Positions 24,002-34,187 of a stretch of 64,000 bases of DNA are shown here, one piece after another. The stretch's first letter is position 1. Each line of letters opens with the position of its first letter. The DNA lies in the NCBI RefSeq assembly GCF_027158205.1, contig NZ_JAPVLU010000040.1, positions 29,181 to 93,180 on the forward strand. Direction: 5' to 3'. The notes under the pieces are model-generated. The model saw only the letters and a program-made list of their open reading frames with translations, made no database searches and was not told the origin of the DNA. The translations under genes and the position numbers were made by a program. The DNA comes from Streptomyces sp. H39-S7. Its GTDB lineage: Bacteria; Actinomycetota; Actinomycetes; Streptomycetales; Streptomycetaceae.

Positions 24002-25345
24002 GTGGTGGAACTGGTCCTGCGCTCGACTCGGGTCGTCACCCCCGAAGGCAGCCGCCCTGCCGCGGTCGCGGTCAGCGGCGGCACGATCACCGCTGTGCGG
24101 GCGTACGACGCCGACGTCCCGGAGGGGGCCCGGCTCGTCGACCTCGGCGACGACGCGCTGCTCCCGGGCCTGGTCGACACCCATGTGCACATCAATGACC
24201 CCGGACGCACCGAGTGGGAGGGCTTCGCCTCCGCCACCCGCGCCGCCGCGGCAGGCGGCATCACGACGCTGGTCGACATGCCGCTCAACAGCATCCCGCC
24301 GACCACGACCGTCGAGAACCTCGCCGTCAAGCAGGACACCGCGCGCGGCAAGGTGCACACCGACGTCGGCTTCTGGGGCGGCGCCGTCCCCGGCAACGTC
24401 AAGGACCTCAGGCCCCTGCACGAGGCCGGCGTCTTCGGCTTCAAGTGCTTCCTGCTGCACTCCGGCGTCGACGAATTCCCGCAGCTCTCCCCGGAGGAGC
24501 TGGAGGACGCCCTCACCGAGCTCGCCCGCTTCGACGGGCTGCTGATCGTCCATGCCGAGGACCCCCAGCTCATCGACGGCGCCCCGCAGCGCAGCGGCCC
24601 GCACTACGCGGACTTCCTCGCGTCCCGCCCCCGCGCCGCCGAGAACGCCGCCATCGAGGGGCTCATCGCCCTCGCCAGGCGACTCGACGCCCGGGTGCAC
24701 GTGCTGCACCTGTCGTCGAGCGACGCGCTCCCGCTCATCGCGGCGGCGAAGCGTGAGGGCGTCAAGCTCACCGTCGAGACGTGCCCGCACTTCCTCACCC
24801 TCACCGCCGAGGAAGTCCCGGACGGCGCAACGGAGTTCAAGTGCTGCCCGCCGATCCGTGAGGCCGCCAACCAGGACGCCCTCTGGGAGGGCCTGGCCGA
24901 CGGCACGATCGACTGCATCGTCTCCGACCACTCGCCGTCCACCATCGAGCTCAAGGTCAAGGAGACCGGCGACTTCGCCGCCGCCTGGGGCGGCATCTCC
25001 TCCCTCCAGCTCGGCCTGCCCGCCATCTGGACCGAGGCCCGCCGCCGCGGCCACAGCGTCGAGGACGTCGCCCGCTGGATGTCCCAGGCACCCGCCGCGC
25101 TCGTCGGGCTCTCGACGAAGGGCGCCATCGCCGTCGGCTACGACGCCGACTTCGCGGTCCTCGCGCCGGACGAGACCTTCACCGTCGACCCCGCCGAGCT
25201 CCACCACCGCAACCGCATCACCGCCTACGCGGGCAAGACCCTGCACGGCGTCGTCCGGCAGACCTGGCTGCGCGGCGAACTCATCGCCGAGAACGGCGTA
25301 CCCAACGAGCCCACCGGCCGCCTCATCACTCGGGAGAACGCGTGA
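24002..25345 (+). CDS. allB: Allantoinase
   Basis: A 447-aa amidohydrolase that opens allantoin to allantoate. The binuclear metal site is visible: His61 and His63 in VDTHVHIND, the carbamylated Lys148 in FGFKCFLLHSG, VHAED, VLHLSSSD, and the Asp in IVSDHSPS. The GTG start at 24002 follows GGAGG with 8-nt spacing; a second GTG follows immediately. It overlaps allantoicase by 4 nt (GTGA). The promoter region shared with allR holds both palindrome classes of this locus, making it the one promoter here where the two regulatory signals meet. Confidence 0.95.
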   Translation: MVELVLRSTRVVTPEGSRPAAVAVSGGTITAVRAYDADVPEGARLVDLGDDALLPGLVDTHVHINDPGRTEWEGFASATRAAAAGGITTLVDMPLNSIPPTTTVENLAVKQDTARGKVHTDVGFWGGAVPGNVKDLRPLHEAGVFGFKCFLLHSGVDEFPQLSPEELEDALTELARFDGLLIVHAEDPQLIDGAPQRSGPHYADFLASRPRAAENAAIEGLIALARRLDARVHVLHLSSSDALPLIAAAKREGVKLTVETCPHFLTLTAEEVPDGATEFKCCPPIREAANQDALWEGLADGTIDCIVSDHSPSTIELKVKETGDFAAAWGGISSLQLGLPAIWTEARRRGHSVEDVARWMSQAPAALVGLSTKGAIAVGYDADFAVLAPDETFTVDPAELHHRNRITAYAGKTLHGVVRQTWLRGELIAENGVPNEPTGRLITRENA

Positions 25346-26448
25346 CCTCCACTTCTTTCACTGGCGATGCTCGGCCGTTCGGTGGGGGTGATCCGTATGC
25401 GGATTACCGGTGTGCGGAGTTGCCGTTCACGGGTCTGGTGGATCTGGCGGATCGGCGGTTGGGTGCGGGGGTGATTGCGGCGAATGATGAGTTCTTCGCG
25501 GAGCGGGAGAATCTGCTGGTCCCGGAGCCGGCGCATTTCGATCCGGAGCATTTCGGGCACAAGGGCAAGATCATGGATGGGTGGGAGACCCGTCGTCGTC
25601 GGGGTGCGGGCACCGACGCCCCGCACCCGGTGGATGCGGACCATGACTGGGCGCTGATCCGGTTGGGTGCGCCCGGGGTGATCCGGGGGGTCGTGGTGGA
25701 CACCGCGCACTTCCGGGGCAATTACCCGCAGTCGGTGTCGGTGGAGGCGACGGCGCATGCGTTGTCGGCGTCGGCGGAGGATCTGCTGGCGGAGGGGGTG
25801 GAGTGGACGACGATCGTGCCGCGCACCGCGGTCGGCGGCCACGCGGCGAACGGGTTCACTGTGGAGGTGGATCGGCGGTTCACGCATCTGCGGTTGAAGC
25901 AGCACCCGGACGGCGGTGTGGCGCGGTTGCGGGTGTATGGGGAGGTGGCGCCGGATCCGGGGTGGCTGGCGGAGCTGGGCACGTTCGATCTGGTGGCGTT
26001 GGAGAACGGTGGGACGGTGGAGGATGCGTCGGACCGTTTCTACTCCTCGCCGGTGAACACGATTCTGCCGGGGCGTTCGCGGAAGATGGATGACGGGTGG
26101 GAGACGCGCCGTCGTCGTGACAAGGGCAATGACTGGGTGCAGTACCGGTTGGTGGCGCAGGGTGCGATCCGGGCGGTGGAGATCGATACCGCGTATTTGA
26201 AGGGGAACGCGGCGGGCTGGGCTGCGTTGTTCGTGCAGGATGAGGGCTCAGATGCGTGGACGCAGTTGCTGCCGCGCACAAAGCTCCAGCCGGACACGGT
26301 CCACCGTTTCCTGGTCAACCCCATCCCGGCGACGCGGGTGCGGATCGACATCTTCCCCGACGGCGGTATCTCCCGCCTGCGCCTGCACGGCTCCCTGACC
26401 GCCCGAGGCGCCGAACAACTCACGGCCCGCACCGAAGAAATCAGCTGA
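25342..26448 (+). CDS. alc: Allantoicase
   Basis: A 368-aa allantoicase that splits allantoate to urea and ureidoglycolate. The two homologous beta domains are evident: KIMDGWETRRRRG...VVVDTAHFRGNYP (about 75-125) and KMDDGWETRRRRDKGND...VEIDTAYLKGN (about 247-290). NDEFFAERENLL near the N-terminus is also typical. Base use is odd. Codons in about 25366-26279 often end in T or G (GGT, GAT, TTG, CAT), while the last 170 nt and all neighbouring genes prefer C-ending codons. This suggests a segment of different origin within a conserved gene. It is coupled to allB by the GTGA overlap. Confidence 0.95.
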   Translation: MTSTSFTGDARPFGGGDPYADYRCAELPFTGLVDLADRRLGAGVIAANDEFFAERENLLVPEPAHFDPEHFGHKGKIMDGWETRRRRGAGTDAPHPVDADHDWALIRLGAPGVIRGVVVDTAHFRGNYPQSVSVEATAHALSASAEDLLAEGVEWTTIVPRTAVGGHAANGFTVEVDRRFTHLRLKQHPDGGVARLRVYGEVAPDPGWLAELGTFDLVALENGGTVEDASDRFYSSPVNTILPGRSRKMDDGWETRRRRDKGNDWVQYRLVAQGAIRAVEIDTAYLKGNAAGWAALFVQDEGSDAWTQLLPRTKLQPDTVHRFLVNPIPATRVRIDIFPDGGISRLRLHGSLTARGAEQLTARTEEIS

Positions 26449-26490
26449 CCGCAGTCGCCAGTCGGCTGAGGTGCTCGGTCAGAGGCAGGT

Positions 26491-26531
26491 GCGGGTTCAG
26501 GCGAGGCGAAGTGGTGCGTCTGCGGCGCTGC
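26491..26531 (+). repeat. Left copy of a 13-bp direct + 26-bp inverted repeat pair
   Basis: GCGGGTTCAGGCG (26491-26503) is followed after 2 bases by a 26-bp sequence beginning GCGAAGTGGTGC (26506-26531). The right copy at 27645-27687 has the same 13-mer in the same orientation, but the 26-mer is exactly inverted. The pair brackets the membrane protein gene. The rest of 26449-26777 holds no gene except the decayed allantoicase fragment. Confidence 0.65.
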
Positions 26532-26641
26532 CTGCGCGCCTTGACCGCGCGGAGGGGGGAGGCCCCGGCGCTGCGCGCCTGCCAGTGGGGCGGCCCGCTG
26601 CGCGGCCCGGGATGGCGAAGCGGGCCGGTTCCCCGGGCGGT

Positions 26642-26695
26642 CTGATGGCGGCGGCATCTCCCACCCGCGCGGCACGGCTCCCTGACCGGCCGAGA
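26642..26695 (+). pseudogene. Decayed duplicate of the allantoicase 3' end
   Basis: The segment from ATGGCGGCGGCATCTCCC to GGCACGGCTCCCTGACCG matches the last part of alc (about 26353-26410), including a 23-base stretch with one difference. It is separated from the genuine end by about 250 bp. It has no reading frame of its own. Confidence 0.6.
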
Positions 26696-26777
26696 CACCT
26701 CCGTGGTGAGGGGCACTGGCGAGTGACATAACCTGTGGCGCGTCGCCGAAGCTCGACCACCCGTGGGGGACCCTTTC

Positions 26778-27527
26778 GTGAGCACCGTCACGCCTGTTCG
26801 CATGTCCTTCGGGGTGTTGCGGAACAACCGCCGTCTGCTGGTGTTCCCGCTGCTCAGCGCTACCGCGCTGGTGCTGATACTCGGGGCGCTGGCGGTGTCG
26901 GCGTTCCTGCTGGACGGGGCCGAGTCGTCGCCGTCCACCGTGGACGTCGTCGCCTCCGGCGCCTGCTATCTCCTGCTGGGATTCGCCTTCACCATCTGCA
27001 CCGCCGCGATGATCTGCGCGGTCGACGACGTGCTGCGGGGCGAGTCGGCCCGGATCGGCGCGAGTTTCCGGCGGGCCCTGCGGCACTGGCCGCGGCTGCT
27101 GGCGTGGAGCCTGCTCAACACGACGGTGCTGCTGCTCGTTCGGCAGCTGGAGCGGATACCGGTCGTCGGCTGGATGTTGAGCGCACTCTTCAGCAACGGA
27201 TGGGCGGTCGCCACCTACCTGGCTCTGCCGGCCATGGTGGTCGACGGCCTCGGGGTGGCCGAGGGCACCCGCCGGTCGGCGCGGATGGTGCGCGAGACGT
27301 TCTCGCGGCAGGTGTGGGGCTCGCTGTGGATCGCGTTGCCCATGGTCCTCTCGGTGATCGTCGGATTCGTGGCCTTCATGCTCGGCGTCGAGTCGAACGA
27401 TCTGGGCCCCGCCGTAGCGGGCGGTGCGTTCGCCGTCGTGATGCTGCTGGGCGCCCTCCTGGTCGGCGCCACCGTCTCTGGCATCTTCCGCACCGCGCTC
27501 TACCGAGACGCCGCGGCCACGGCCTGA
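26778..27527 (+). CDS. Polytopic membrane protein of unknown function (DUF6159-like)
   Basis: A 249-aa integral membrane protein with about six hydrophobic segments, for example LLVFPLLSATALVLILGALAV and GACYLLLGFAFTICTAAMICA. A polar central loop (SFRRALRHWPRLLAWSLLN) and TRRSARMVRETFSRQVWGS give the layout of glycerophosphodiester-esterase-like or DUF6159 membrane proteins with no known activity. I start it at GTG 26778, eight bases after GGGGGA; an in-frame GTG at 26763 would add five residues. It lies between the two copies of the inverted repeat and has no operon partner. Confidence 0.75.
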   Translation: MSTVTPVRMSFGVLRNNRRLLVFPLLSATALVLILGALAVSAFLLDGAESSPSTVDVVASGACYLLLGFAFTICTAAMICAVDDVLRGESARIGASFRRALRHWPRLLAWSLLNTTVLLLVRQLERIPVVGWMLSALFSNGWAVATYLALPAMVVDGLGVAEGTRRSARMVRETFSRQVWGSLWIALPMVLSVIVGFVAFMLGVESNDLGPAVAGGAFAVVMLLGALLVGATVSGIFRTALYRDAAATA

Positions 27528-27644
27528 TGTCTCGACCCACTTCCCACTCCCCACACGCCGACTGACTCACCACCGCATCCGGAGAGAGCAGCTGGCGGCC
27601 GGCCGTGGTGTTTCGCCGGTCGCTCCAACTGAACATGGCGTAGC

Positions 27645-27687
27645 GCGGGTTCAGGCGGTGCGCAGCGCCGCAGACGCACCACTTCGC
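27645..27687 (+). repeat. Right copy of the 13-bp direct + 26-bp inverted repeat pair
   Basis: GCGGGTTCAGGCG (27645-27657) is followed by GTGC and the exact reverse complement (27662-27687) of the 26-mer at 26506-26531. Confidence 0.65.
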
Positions 27688-27724
27688 ACTGTCGGAACCT
27701 AAGCCATGCAACAAGGCCGCCCGG

Positions 27725-27946
27725 TCAGAGCTCCCCGGCGATGACGCCTGCCCGGAACGCGGCCCACTCGCCCGCGTCGAACCGCAGGGGCTCCCGCCCG
27801 GGGTTCTTGGAGTCGCGGACGGCGACGGCGCCGTTGGGGAGATCGGCGATCTCCACGCAGTTGTTCTCGGCTCCGCTGGCGGAAGATTTGCGCCAGGCAG
27901 CGACGGAGAGGTCGTGCGCGTACAGCCCCGCCTTGGGTCCGTTCAC
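27725..27946 (-). CDS. DUF397 protein
   Basis: A 73-aa DUF397 protein with the family core WRKSSASGAENNCVEIADLPNGAV, VRDSKNP, and the C-terminal PLRFDAGEWAAFRAGV. Members are small partners of XRE/DUF5753 regulators in actinomycetes, several of which affect development or antibiotic production. Its ATG overlaps the stop of the regulator gene by 4 nt. A DUF397 gene downstream of an XRE gene, with an ATP-binding protein gene nearby, is the classic arrangement. Confidence 0.92.
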   Translation of the reverse strand: MNGPKAGLYAHDLSVAAWRKSSASGAENNCVEIADLPNGAVAVRDSKNPGREPLRFDAGEWAAFRAGVIAGEL

Positions 27947-28809
27947 TGTCTGTGGCCTTCTTCCATCTGTGCGATTCGGGCGAGTGAGTCCTCCACCGGG
28001 AGCGCTGTCGCGCGGATCCGCTCGAACGCTTTGGTGAAGGGCACAGCTTCCTCGCCCTCAACGTATGTCGCCCCGCTCAGGTTTTCCAGCAGGACTACGT
28101 CGGGGATGGGTCCCGGAAACGAGACGATGGAGAACCCACCGACGACGCCCGGGTGGGTAGCGCAGTCCAACGGCATCAACTGGATGGTCACGTTCGGCAT
28201 TTCGGCGGCGTCGAGCAGGCGGCGCAACTGCTCGCGCATGGTCGCTGGGCGGACCACGAACCGCTGATGCAGTGCCGCCTCGTGGATGATGACCCACAAC
28301 TCCAGCGGCTTGCCCGGGCGGGTGAGTACGGACTGGCGCGCCAGGCGGACTTCGGCCAACGCGGCGATGTCGTCCGGGGTCCGCGATGTCGTGATGCCCG
28401 CGATGTTCTCGCGCGCGTAGGCGGCCGTTTGCAACAGCCCCGGAACCACCAGGGGTGCCCACTCGCAGATCTGATCGGCGTCGGACTCCAGCGAGATGTA
28501 ATCCGCGTACGCGGGCGCCACGATACCGCTGTACGTCTGCCACCAGCCCTTCTTGCCGGCGTCCCGGGCCAAGTTCTCCAGTGCGGTGTGCACTTCGCCG
28601 TCGTCGACCCTGTAAGCCAGAAGCAGTGAGCCCACTTCCGCCGGACGGATGGCTTGTGTCGCGTTCTCGATCTTCGACAGCTTCGGGCCCTTCCAGCCCA
28701 TGCTTGCCGCGGCCTCGTCGAGGGTCAGCCCGGCTTCGTTGCGAAGGCCTTTGAGGGTGGCGCCGAGACGACGGCGCCTGACGGTCGGAACGAGCGGAGA
28801 GTTGGGCAT
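27943..28809 (-). CDS. XRE-family HTH regulator with DUF5753 domain
   Basis: A 288-aa regulator. The N-terminal HTH (about 15-70) reads LGATLKGLRNEAGLTLDEAA...GPKLSKIENATQAIR, and the C-terminal DUF5753 domain (about 100-280) includes EWAPLVVPGLLQTAAYARE, LWVIIHEAALHQRF and VTIQLMPL. Such proteins bind DNA with a DUF397 partner. It is divergent from a frameshifted ATP-binding protein gene across a 177-bp gap with no recognisable promoter consensus. Confidence 0.92.
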   Translation of the reverse strand: MPNSPLVPTVRRRRLGATLKGLRNEAGLTLDEAAASMGWKGPKLSKIENATQAIRPAEVGSLLLAYRVDDGEVHTALENLARDAGKKGWWQTYSGIVAPAYADYISLESDADQICEWAPLVVPGLLQTAAYARENIAGITTSRTPDDIAALAEVRLARQSVLTRPGKPLELWVIIHEAALHQRFVVRPATMREQLRRLLDAAEMPNVTIQLMPLDCATHPGVVGGFSIVSFPGPIPDVVLLENLSGATYVEGEEAVPFTKAFERIRATALPVEDSLARIAQMEEGHRQ

Positions 28810-28986
28810 ACCGGAGTCCTACACCGTGAACAAGGTTGCTGGAAACCCTCCGTGACCGGACGTCACCCGAACTAGGTAGAAAACTTGCGCTCAGATTAGA
28901 AAGAGACGACCATCGAGTTGCCGTAACGCAGAGTCAACGACCCGGTGCGCGGCGCGACATGATCCGACACTGCCTGTGGAGGTGCC

Positions 28987-29449
28987 ATGTGCAACATGGC
29001 GGAATCGCACGGCCCCCCAACCCCCGGCTTCTACCTGCGCACCAGACCCCGCGGGTTCGTCGTCCACCTGCTCGCCTCCAGGCGAGCACCTGCGTGCCGT
29101 GAGGGAGTTGACGGGGAAGGCGCTCGCGTCCGCCGGGGTCGACGTCAGCACCGCCGAGAGCGCGCAGCTCGTCCTGTCCGAGCTGGTCGGGAACTCCGTG
29201 CGCGCCTGTGGGGAGTGGGTGCCCCTGGTGGTGGAGGTGTCGGTCATGCGCGGGGCGGTGCTGGTGGGGGTGCATGATCCGGATCCGGCCGGGGTGCCGC
29301 GTCGGCGGGCGGTGGCGATGGATGATGCCGAGGCCGAGTCCGGGCGGGGGCTCGCGCTCGTGGAGCTGCTCACGTCGGGGTGGCGGGTGGCGCGGTCGCC
29401 GGTCGGGAAGCAGGTCCGCTGCCGGCTGGATCCGGCGCCGGCAGGGTGA
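28987..29449 (+). pseudogene. HATPase_c (anti-sigma-like) protein gene with one-base frameshift
   Basis: Two frames together encode a typical 150-aa Streptomyces ATP-binding regulatory protein. The first frame, from ATG 28987 with GGAGG upstream, gives GPPTPGFYLRTRPRGFVVHL and LAS. After one extra base near 29080, the second frame continues GEHLRAVRELTGKALASAG, QLVLSELVGNSVRACGEW (N-box) and ESGRGLALVELLTSGW (G-box). Without the extra A the protein reads through. Such proteins resemble RsbW-like anti-sigma kinases and accompany XRE/DUF397 pairs. Either the gene is broken here or the base is a sequencing error. A GTG at 28976 in the second frame could produce a variant with a different N-terminus. 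Confidence 0.8.
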
Positions 29450-29450
29450 G

Positions 29451-29493
29451 GGCCCGGCAGCCGTCCTCCCCCGTTGGGGACGGACGCCGGGCC
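29451..29493. terminator. Bidirectional terminator between convergent genes
   Basis: GGCCCGGC pairs with GCCGGGCC, and inside it CCGTCC-CCCC pairs with GGGG-ACGG, giving a long nearly continuous hairpin. It separates the convergent ATPase and beta-glucosidase genes. Confidence 0.75.
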
Positions 29494-29521
29494 GTGGTTC
29501 AGGCGTTAGGCCGTCAGGCCA

Positions 29522-30897
<1,376 letters not shown>

Positions 30898-30901
<4 letters not shown>

Positions 30902-31764
30902 TTGACGGCGCCGGCGGTGAGTCCGACGACCAAGTAGCGCTGGAGCAGCAGGAAGCCGGCGACCACGGGCACGCTCACGACGAGTGAGGCTGCCATGACC
31001 TGGTTCCAGTACACGTCGGTCTGGGTGGCGTATCCCTGCAGGCCGACGGCGAGGGTGCGCGTGGTGTCGTTCGTCATGACCGACGCGAAGAGCACCTCGC
31101 CCCAGGCCGTCATGAAGGCGTACACCGACACCGCGACGATGCCGGGAACCGCTGCCGGTACGACGACGCGGAACAGTGCGCCGAGCGGGCCGCAGCCGTC
31201 CACCATCGCGGCCTCGTCGAGGTCGCGCGGGATGGAGTCGAAGTAGCCGACGAGCATCCAGATGGAAAAGGGGAGCGAGAACGTCAGATAGGTGAGGATG
31301 AGGCCGCCGCGGCTGCCGTACAGGGCGATCCCCGTCGAGTTCCCGATGTTCACGAAGATCAGGAAGAGCGGGAGGAGGAAGAGGATGCCGGGGAACATCT
31401 GGGTGGACAGCACCGTCACCGTGAAGAACTTGCGGCCACGGAAGCGGTAGCGGCTGACGGCGTAGGCGGCGAAGATCGCCACCGCCACCGAGGCCACGGT
31501 CGCGCTGACGGAGACGATCACCGAGTTCACGAAGTACTTGGCGAGCGGGACCGTGTGCCAGATGTCGATGTACGGCCGGAACGTGAAGCCGCTCGGGATC
31601 CAGCGGAACGAGCCCTGCACGTCCTGCAGCGGCTTCAGCGAGCTGCTGAGCATCACGTACACCGGGGCGAGCGTGAAGACCGTGAGCAGGGTGAGGAAGA
31701 TCCGCCGGGTCCAGTGGAACGATCTGGGCTGCGCCATCGGTGACGGGGGAGGGGCGTTACGCAT
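30898..31764 (-). CDS. Sugar ABC transporter permease (MalG-type)
   Basis: A 288-aa inner-membrane permease of the carbohydrate-uptake type 1 family with six predicted membrane segments. The cytoplasmic EAA loop that contacts the ATPase reads RDLDEAAMVDGCGPLGALFRVVVPA (about residues 187-210), and YLTFSLPFSIWMLVGYF precedes it. It overlaps the upstream permease by 8 nt and the downstream beta-glucosidase by 4 nt. No ATPase gene is in the cluster, so a shared MsiK-type ATPase encoded elsewhere is expected, as is common in Streptomyces. Confidence 0.92.
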
Positions 31765-32674
31765 CGGCCGGATCCCTCCTTCGTGACGTGATGAGCAGAT
31801 AGATCGCCGTGATGAACAGCAGGAACAGCAGCAGGAGTACGGACATGGCCGAGCCGGCGCCGAAGTTCCAGGTGACGAAGGAGGACTGGTAGATGTGGAT
31901 GGAGATCAGGTCGGCGGCCTCCGGCGCCGATCTGCCGAACAGCACGTACGGCGTGTTGAAGTCGTTGAACGTCCACAGGAAGAGCACCAGCACCAGCACC
32001 TGGTTGACGGGCCGCAGCGAGGGCAGGGTGATCCGGCGGATCTGCTGCCAGACGCCCGCGCCGTCCATCGACGCCGCCTCGTACAGCTCCCGCGGGATGT
32101 TCTGCAGTCCTGCCATCAGGCACAGGAAGGCGAACGGCCACGAGCGCCACACGGAGACGGTGACGAGGGCGGTGAAGCTGTTGTCGCCGATCAGCCAGAA
32201 CGACCGCTCGGAGGTGAGGTGCAGTTGGTCGTGGATGACGTGGTTGATCATTCCTGTGTCGCGCTGGAACATGAACGACCAGGTGATGACGGCCGCGTAG
32301 ACCGGCAGCGCGTACGGCACCAGGAAGATCGCCCGCAGGAACCCCCGGCCGCGGAAGGCGTCCTGCATGAGGATCGCCGCCGCGGTGCCGAGGAGCCAGG
32401 AGAGCCCCACGGCGAGGAGGGTGAAGCAGAGGGTGACCCAGAACGAGTGCAGCAGTGCCTCGCCGACCGGGGCGTCGAAGTCCACCGCGATGCGGTAGTT
32501 GTCCAGGCCGGCCCAGGGCGCGGCGCCCCAGTCGCGGATGAAGAACTGAGTGAGCTGTTTGAAGCTCATCACGATGCCGACGATCATCGGGATGAGGTGG
32601 ATCAGCAATTCGAGCAGGAGCGCGGGAAGCAGGAGCAGGTAAGGCAGGCCGATCCGGCGCAGTCGCGCGATCAC
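31757..32674 (-). CDS. Sugar ABC transporter permease (MalF-type)
   Basis: A 305-aa permease with six to seven hydrophobic segments. The EAA loop is RELYEAASMDGAGVWQQIRRITLP (about 210-233), and IFLVPYALPVYAAVITWSFMF is typical of MalF-like subunits. It pairs with the downstream MalG-type subunit and overlaps the binding protein gene by 4 nt. The substrate is most likely a beta-linked gluco-oligosaccharide, given the GH1 enzyme in the operon. Confidence 0.92.
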   Translation of the reverse strand: MIARLRRIGLPYLLLLPALLLELLIHLIPMIVGIVMSFKQLTQFFIRDWGAAPWAGLDNYRIAVDFDAPVGEALLHSFWVTLCFTLLAVGLSWLLGTAAAILMQDAFRGRGFLRAIFLVPYALPVYAAVITWSFMFQRDTGMINHVIHDQLHLTSERSFWLIGDNSFTALVTVSVWRSWPFAFLCLMAGLQNIPRELYEAASMDGAGVWQQIRRITLPSLRPVNQVLVLVLFLWTFNDFNTPYVLFGRSAPEAADLISIHIYQSSFVTWNFGAGSAMSVLLLLFLLFITAIYLLITSRRRDPADA

Positions 32675-33993
32675 GAGGCCGGCATCTGCTGCTGGGCCTT
32701 GGTGAGGGCGGTCTTCACGGACTCGGTGGTGACGTCCTTGCCTGAGGCGGCCTGCGCGAAGAGCTCCTTCATCGCGGTGCCGACGAGCGTTTCGAACTGG
32801 CTCTCGTTGGGGACCTGCGGCAGCGGGGCGGCGCTCTTGGCGAGGACCTCGGCGAGGGTCTTCAGGTCGGGCGCGGAGAACGCCGGGTCACTCTGCGCCT
32901 CCTTGACGGGCGGCAGCGAGCCGTAGGTGGCGTTGAGGATCTTCTGCTCGGCCGGGCTGGTCATGAAGTTGACGAACTTCAGGGAGCCGTCGAGGTTCTT
33001 GGTGTTCTTGAAGACGGCGAGGTTGATGCCGGCGACCATCGAGTTGATGGCGGTCGCACCCGTGGCGCCCGCGGTCTGGAACGGCACCGGGGCCACGCCG
33101 TAGTCTTCGGGCTTCATGCCGTGGGACTTCAGCGAGGAGGCGGCGGCCTGCCACATCAGCATGCCGGCCTTGCCGGTCGCGAAGTCGGTGAGGGACTGGT
33201 TGGCGGAGTACTCGGCGTTGCCGGGTGCCGCGATCTTGTCCTTGCCGATGAAGTCGATGTACTGCTTGACGGCGGCGACGTTCTCCGGGGTGTCGAACGT
33301 GGCCTTGCCGGAGGCGTCGAAGAAGTCCGAGCCGTGCTGCTTGGCGAGGACGAAGGCGTGGTGGATGTTCTCCGAGCCGTTGCCGCCCTCGACGGCGAGG
33401 CCGTACTTGCCGTCCTTGGTGAGCTTCTTGCCGTCGGCGACCAGCTCGTCCCACGTCGTGGGCGGGGCGGCTATGCCGGCGTCGGCGAACATCTTCTTGT
33501 TGTAGTAGAGCCCGTAGGCCAGCGAGTACAGCGGCACGGCGGCCGGGTCCTTGCCCTGCGCGCCGGCGGCGGCGAGGGCGGCGCTGACGAAGCGGTCCTT
33601 GCCGCCGATCTTGCCGAAGGTGGCGGCGTCGAAGGGGAGCAGCGCTCCGGTGGCCTGCAGCGAGGCGGACCAGGTGTTGCCGATGTTCAGGACGTCCGGC
33701 CCCTGGCCCGAAGTGGCCGCGGCCAGGATTCTGTTGAGCAGGTCGGACCAGGGGACGACCTCCAGCTTGACCTTGATCCCGGTCTGCTGCTCGAACTTCT
33801 TCAGCTCGGGCTCCAGGACCTGCTTGTCGTTCTCCAGGCTGGTGCCCTGGTTGCTCGCCCAGTACGTCAGCGTCTTGGGGCTGGTGTTGCCGCCGCTGTC
33901 GTTGTTGCTGGAGCCGCCGCCGCAGGCGGAAGCGGTGAGTGCCATCGCTGCGGCGATGGCTGTTGCCGCTACTGCCCGGTGGTAGGTACGCAT
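32671..33993 (-). CDS. Sugar-binding lipoprotein of the ABC importer
   Basis: A 440-aa extracellular solute-binding protein, family 1. The signal peptide MRTYHRAVAATAIAAAMALTASACGGGSS ends in a lipobox with Cys24, so the mature protein is lipid-anchored. The body has features typical of the family: LTYWASNQG, VKLEVVPWSDLLNRILAAATSGQGPDV, and PLYSLAYGLYYNKKMFADAG. It is first in the importer/beta-glucosidase operon, with a long (about 190-nt) predicted leader holding three 11-bp repeats. The sugar is inferred to be cellobiose-like from the neighbouring GH1 enzyme. Confidence 0.92.
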   Translation of the reverse strand: MRTYHRAVAATAIAAAMALTASACGGGSSNNDSGGNTSPKTLTYWASNQGTSLENDKQVLEPELKKFEQQTGIKVKLEVVPWSDLLNRILAAATSGQGPDVLNIGNTWSASLQATGALLPFDAATFGKIGGKDRFVSAALAAAGAQGKDPAAVPLYSLAYGLYYNKKMFADAGIAAPPTTWDELVADGKKLTKDGKYGLAVEGGNGSENIHHAFVLAKQHGSDFFDASGKATFDTPENVAAVKQYIDFIGKDKIAAPGNAEYSANQSLTDFATGKAGMLMWQAAASSLKSHGMKPEDYGVAPVPFQTAGATGATAINSMVAGINLAVFKNTKNLDGSLKFVNFMTSPAEQKILNATYGSLPPVKEAQSDPAFSAPDLKTLAEVLAKSAAPLPQVPNESQFETLVGTAMKELFAQAASGKDVTTESVKTALTKAQQQMPAS

Positions 33994-34101
33994 GACGGTC
34001 CCCTCTCAGGGGTGGGATCGCTACGGAACGAGAACGGGTCTGGCTCTGGTGCGGAACCTGACGGGGACGACTCCGGAAAACGTCAGGAACGGGTCGCGAA
34101 G

Positions 34102-34134
34102 GGTCTGGAACAGGTCTGGAACAGGTCTGGAACA
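34102..34134 (-). repeat. Three perfect 11-bp tandem repeats in the importer leader
   Basis: The unit GGTCTGGAACA occurs three times with no gap, followed by a partial fourth unit. The 11-bp period equals one helical turn. A separate GTTCA-N5-TGAAC palindrome is at 34146-34160. Together they are a candidate binding array for the divergent ROK regulator. Confidence 0.6.
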
Positions 34135-34187
34135 GGTCCGGGTCCGTTCAAGAAGTGAACGAGCGCCGTGTCTTATTTCAGGGCGTG

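Noticed and set aside
34081..34160. CRISPR-like array from the 11-bp repeats
   Set aside because: Repeats are contiguous without spacers and far too short.
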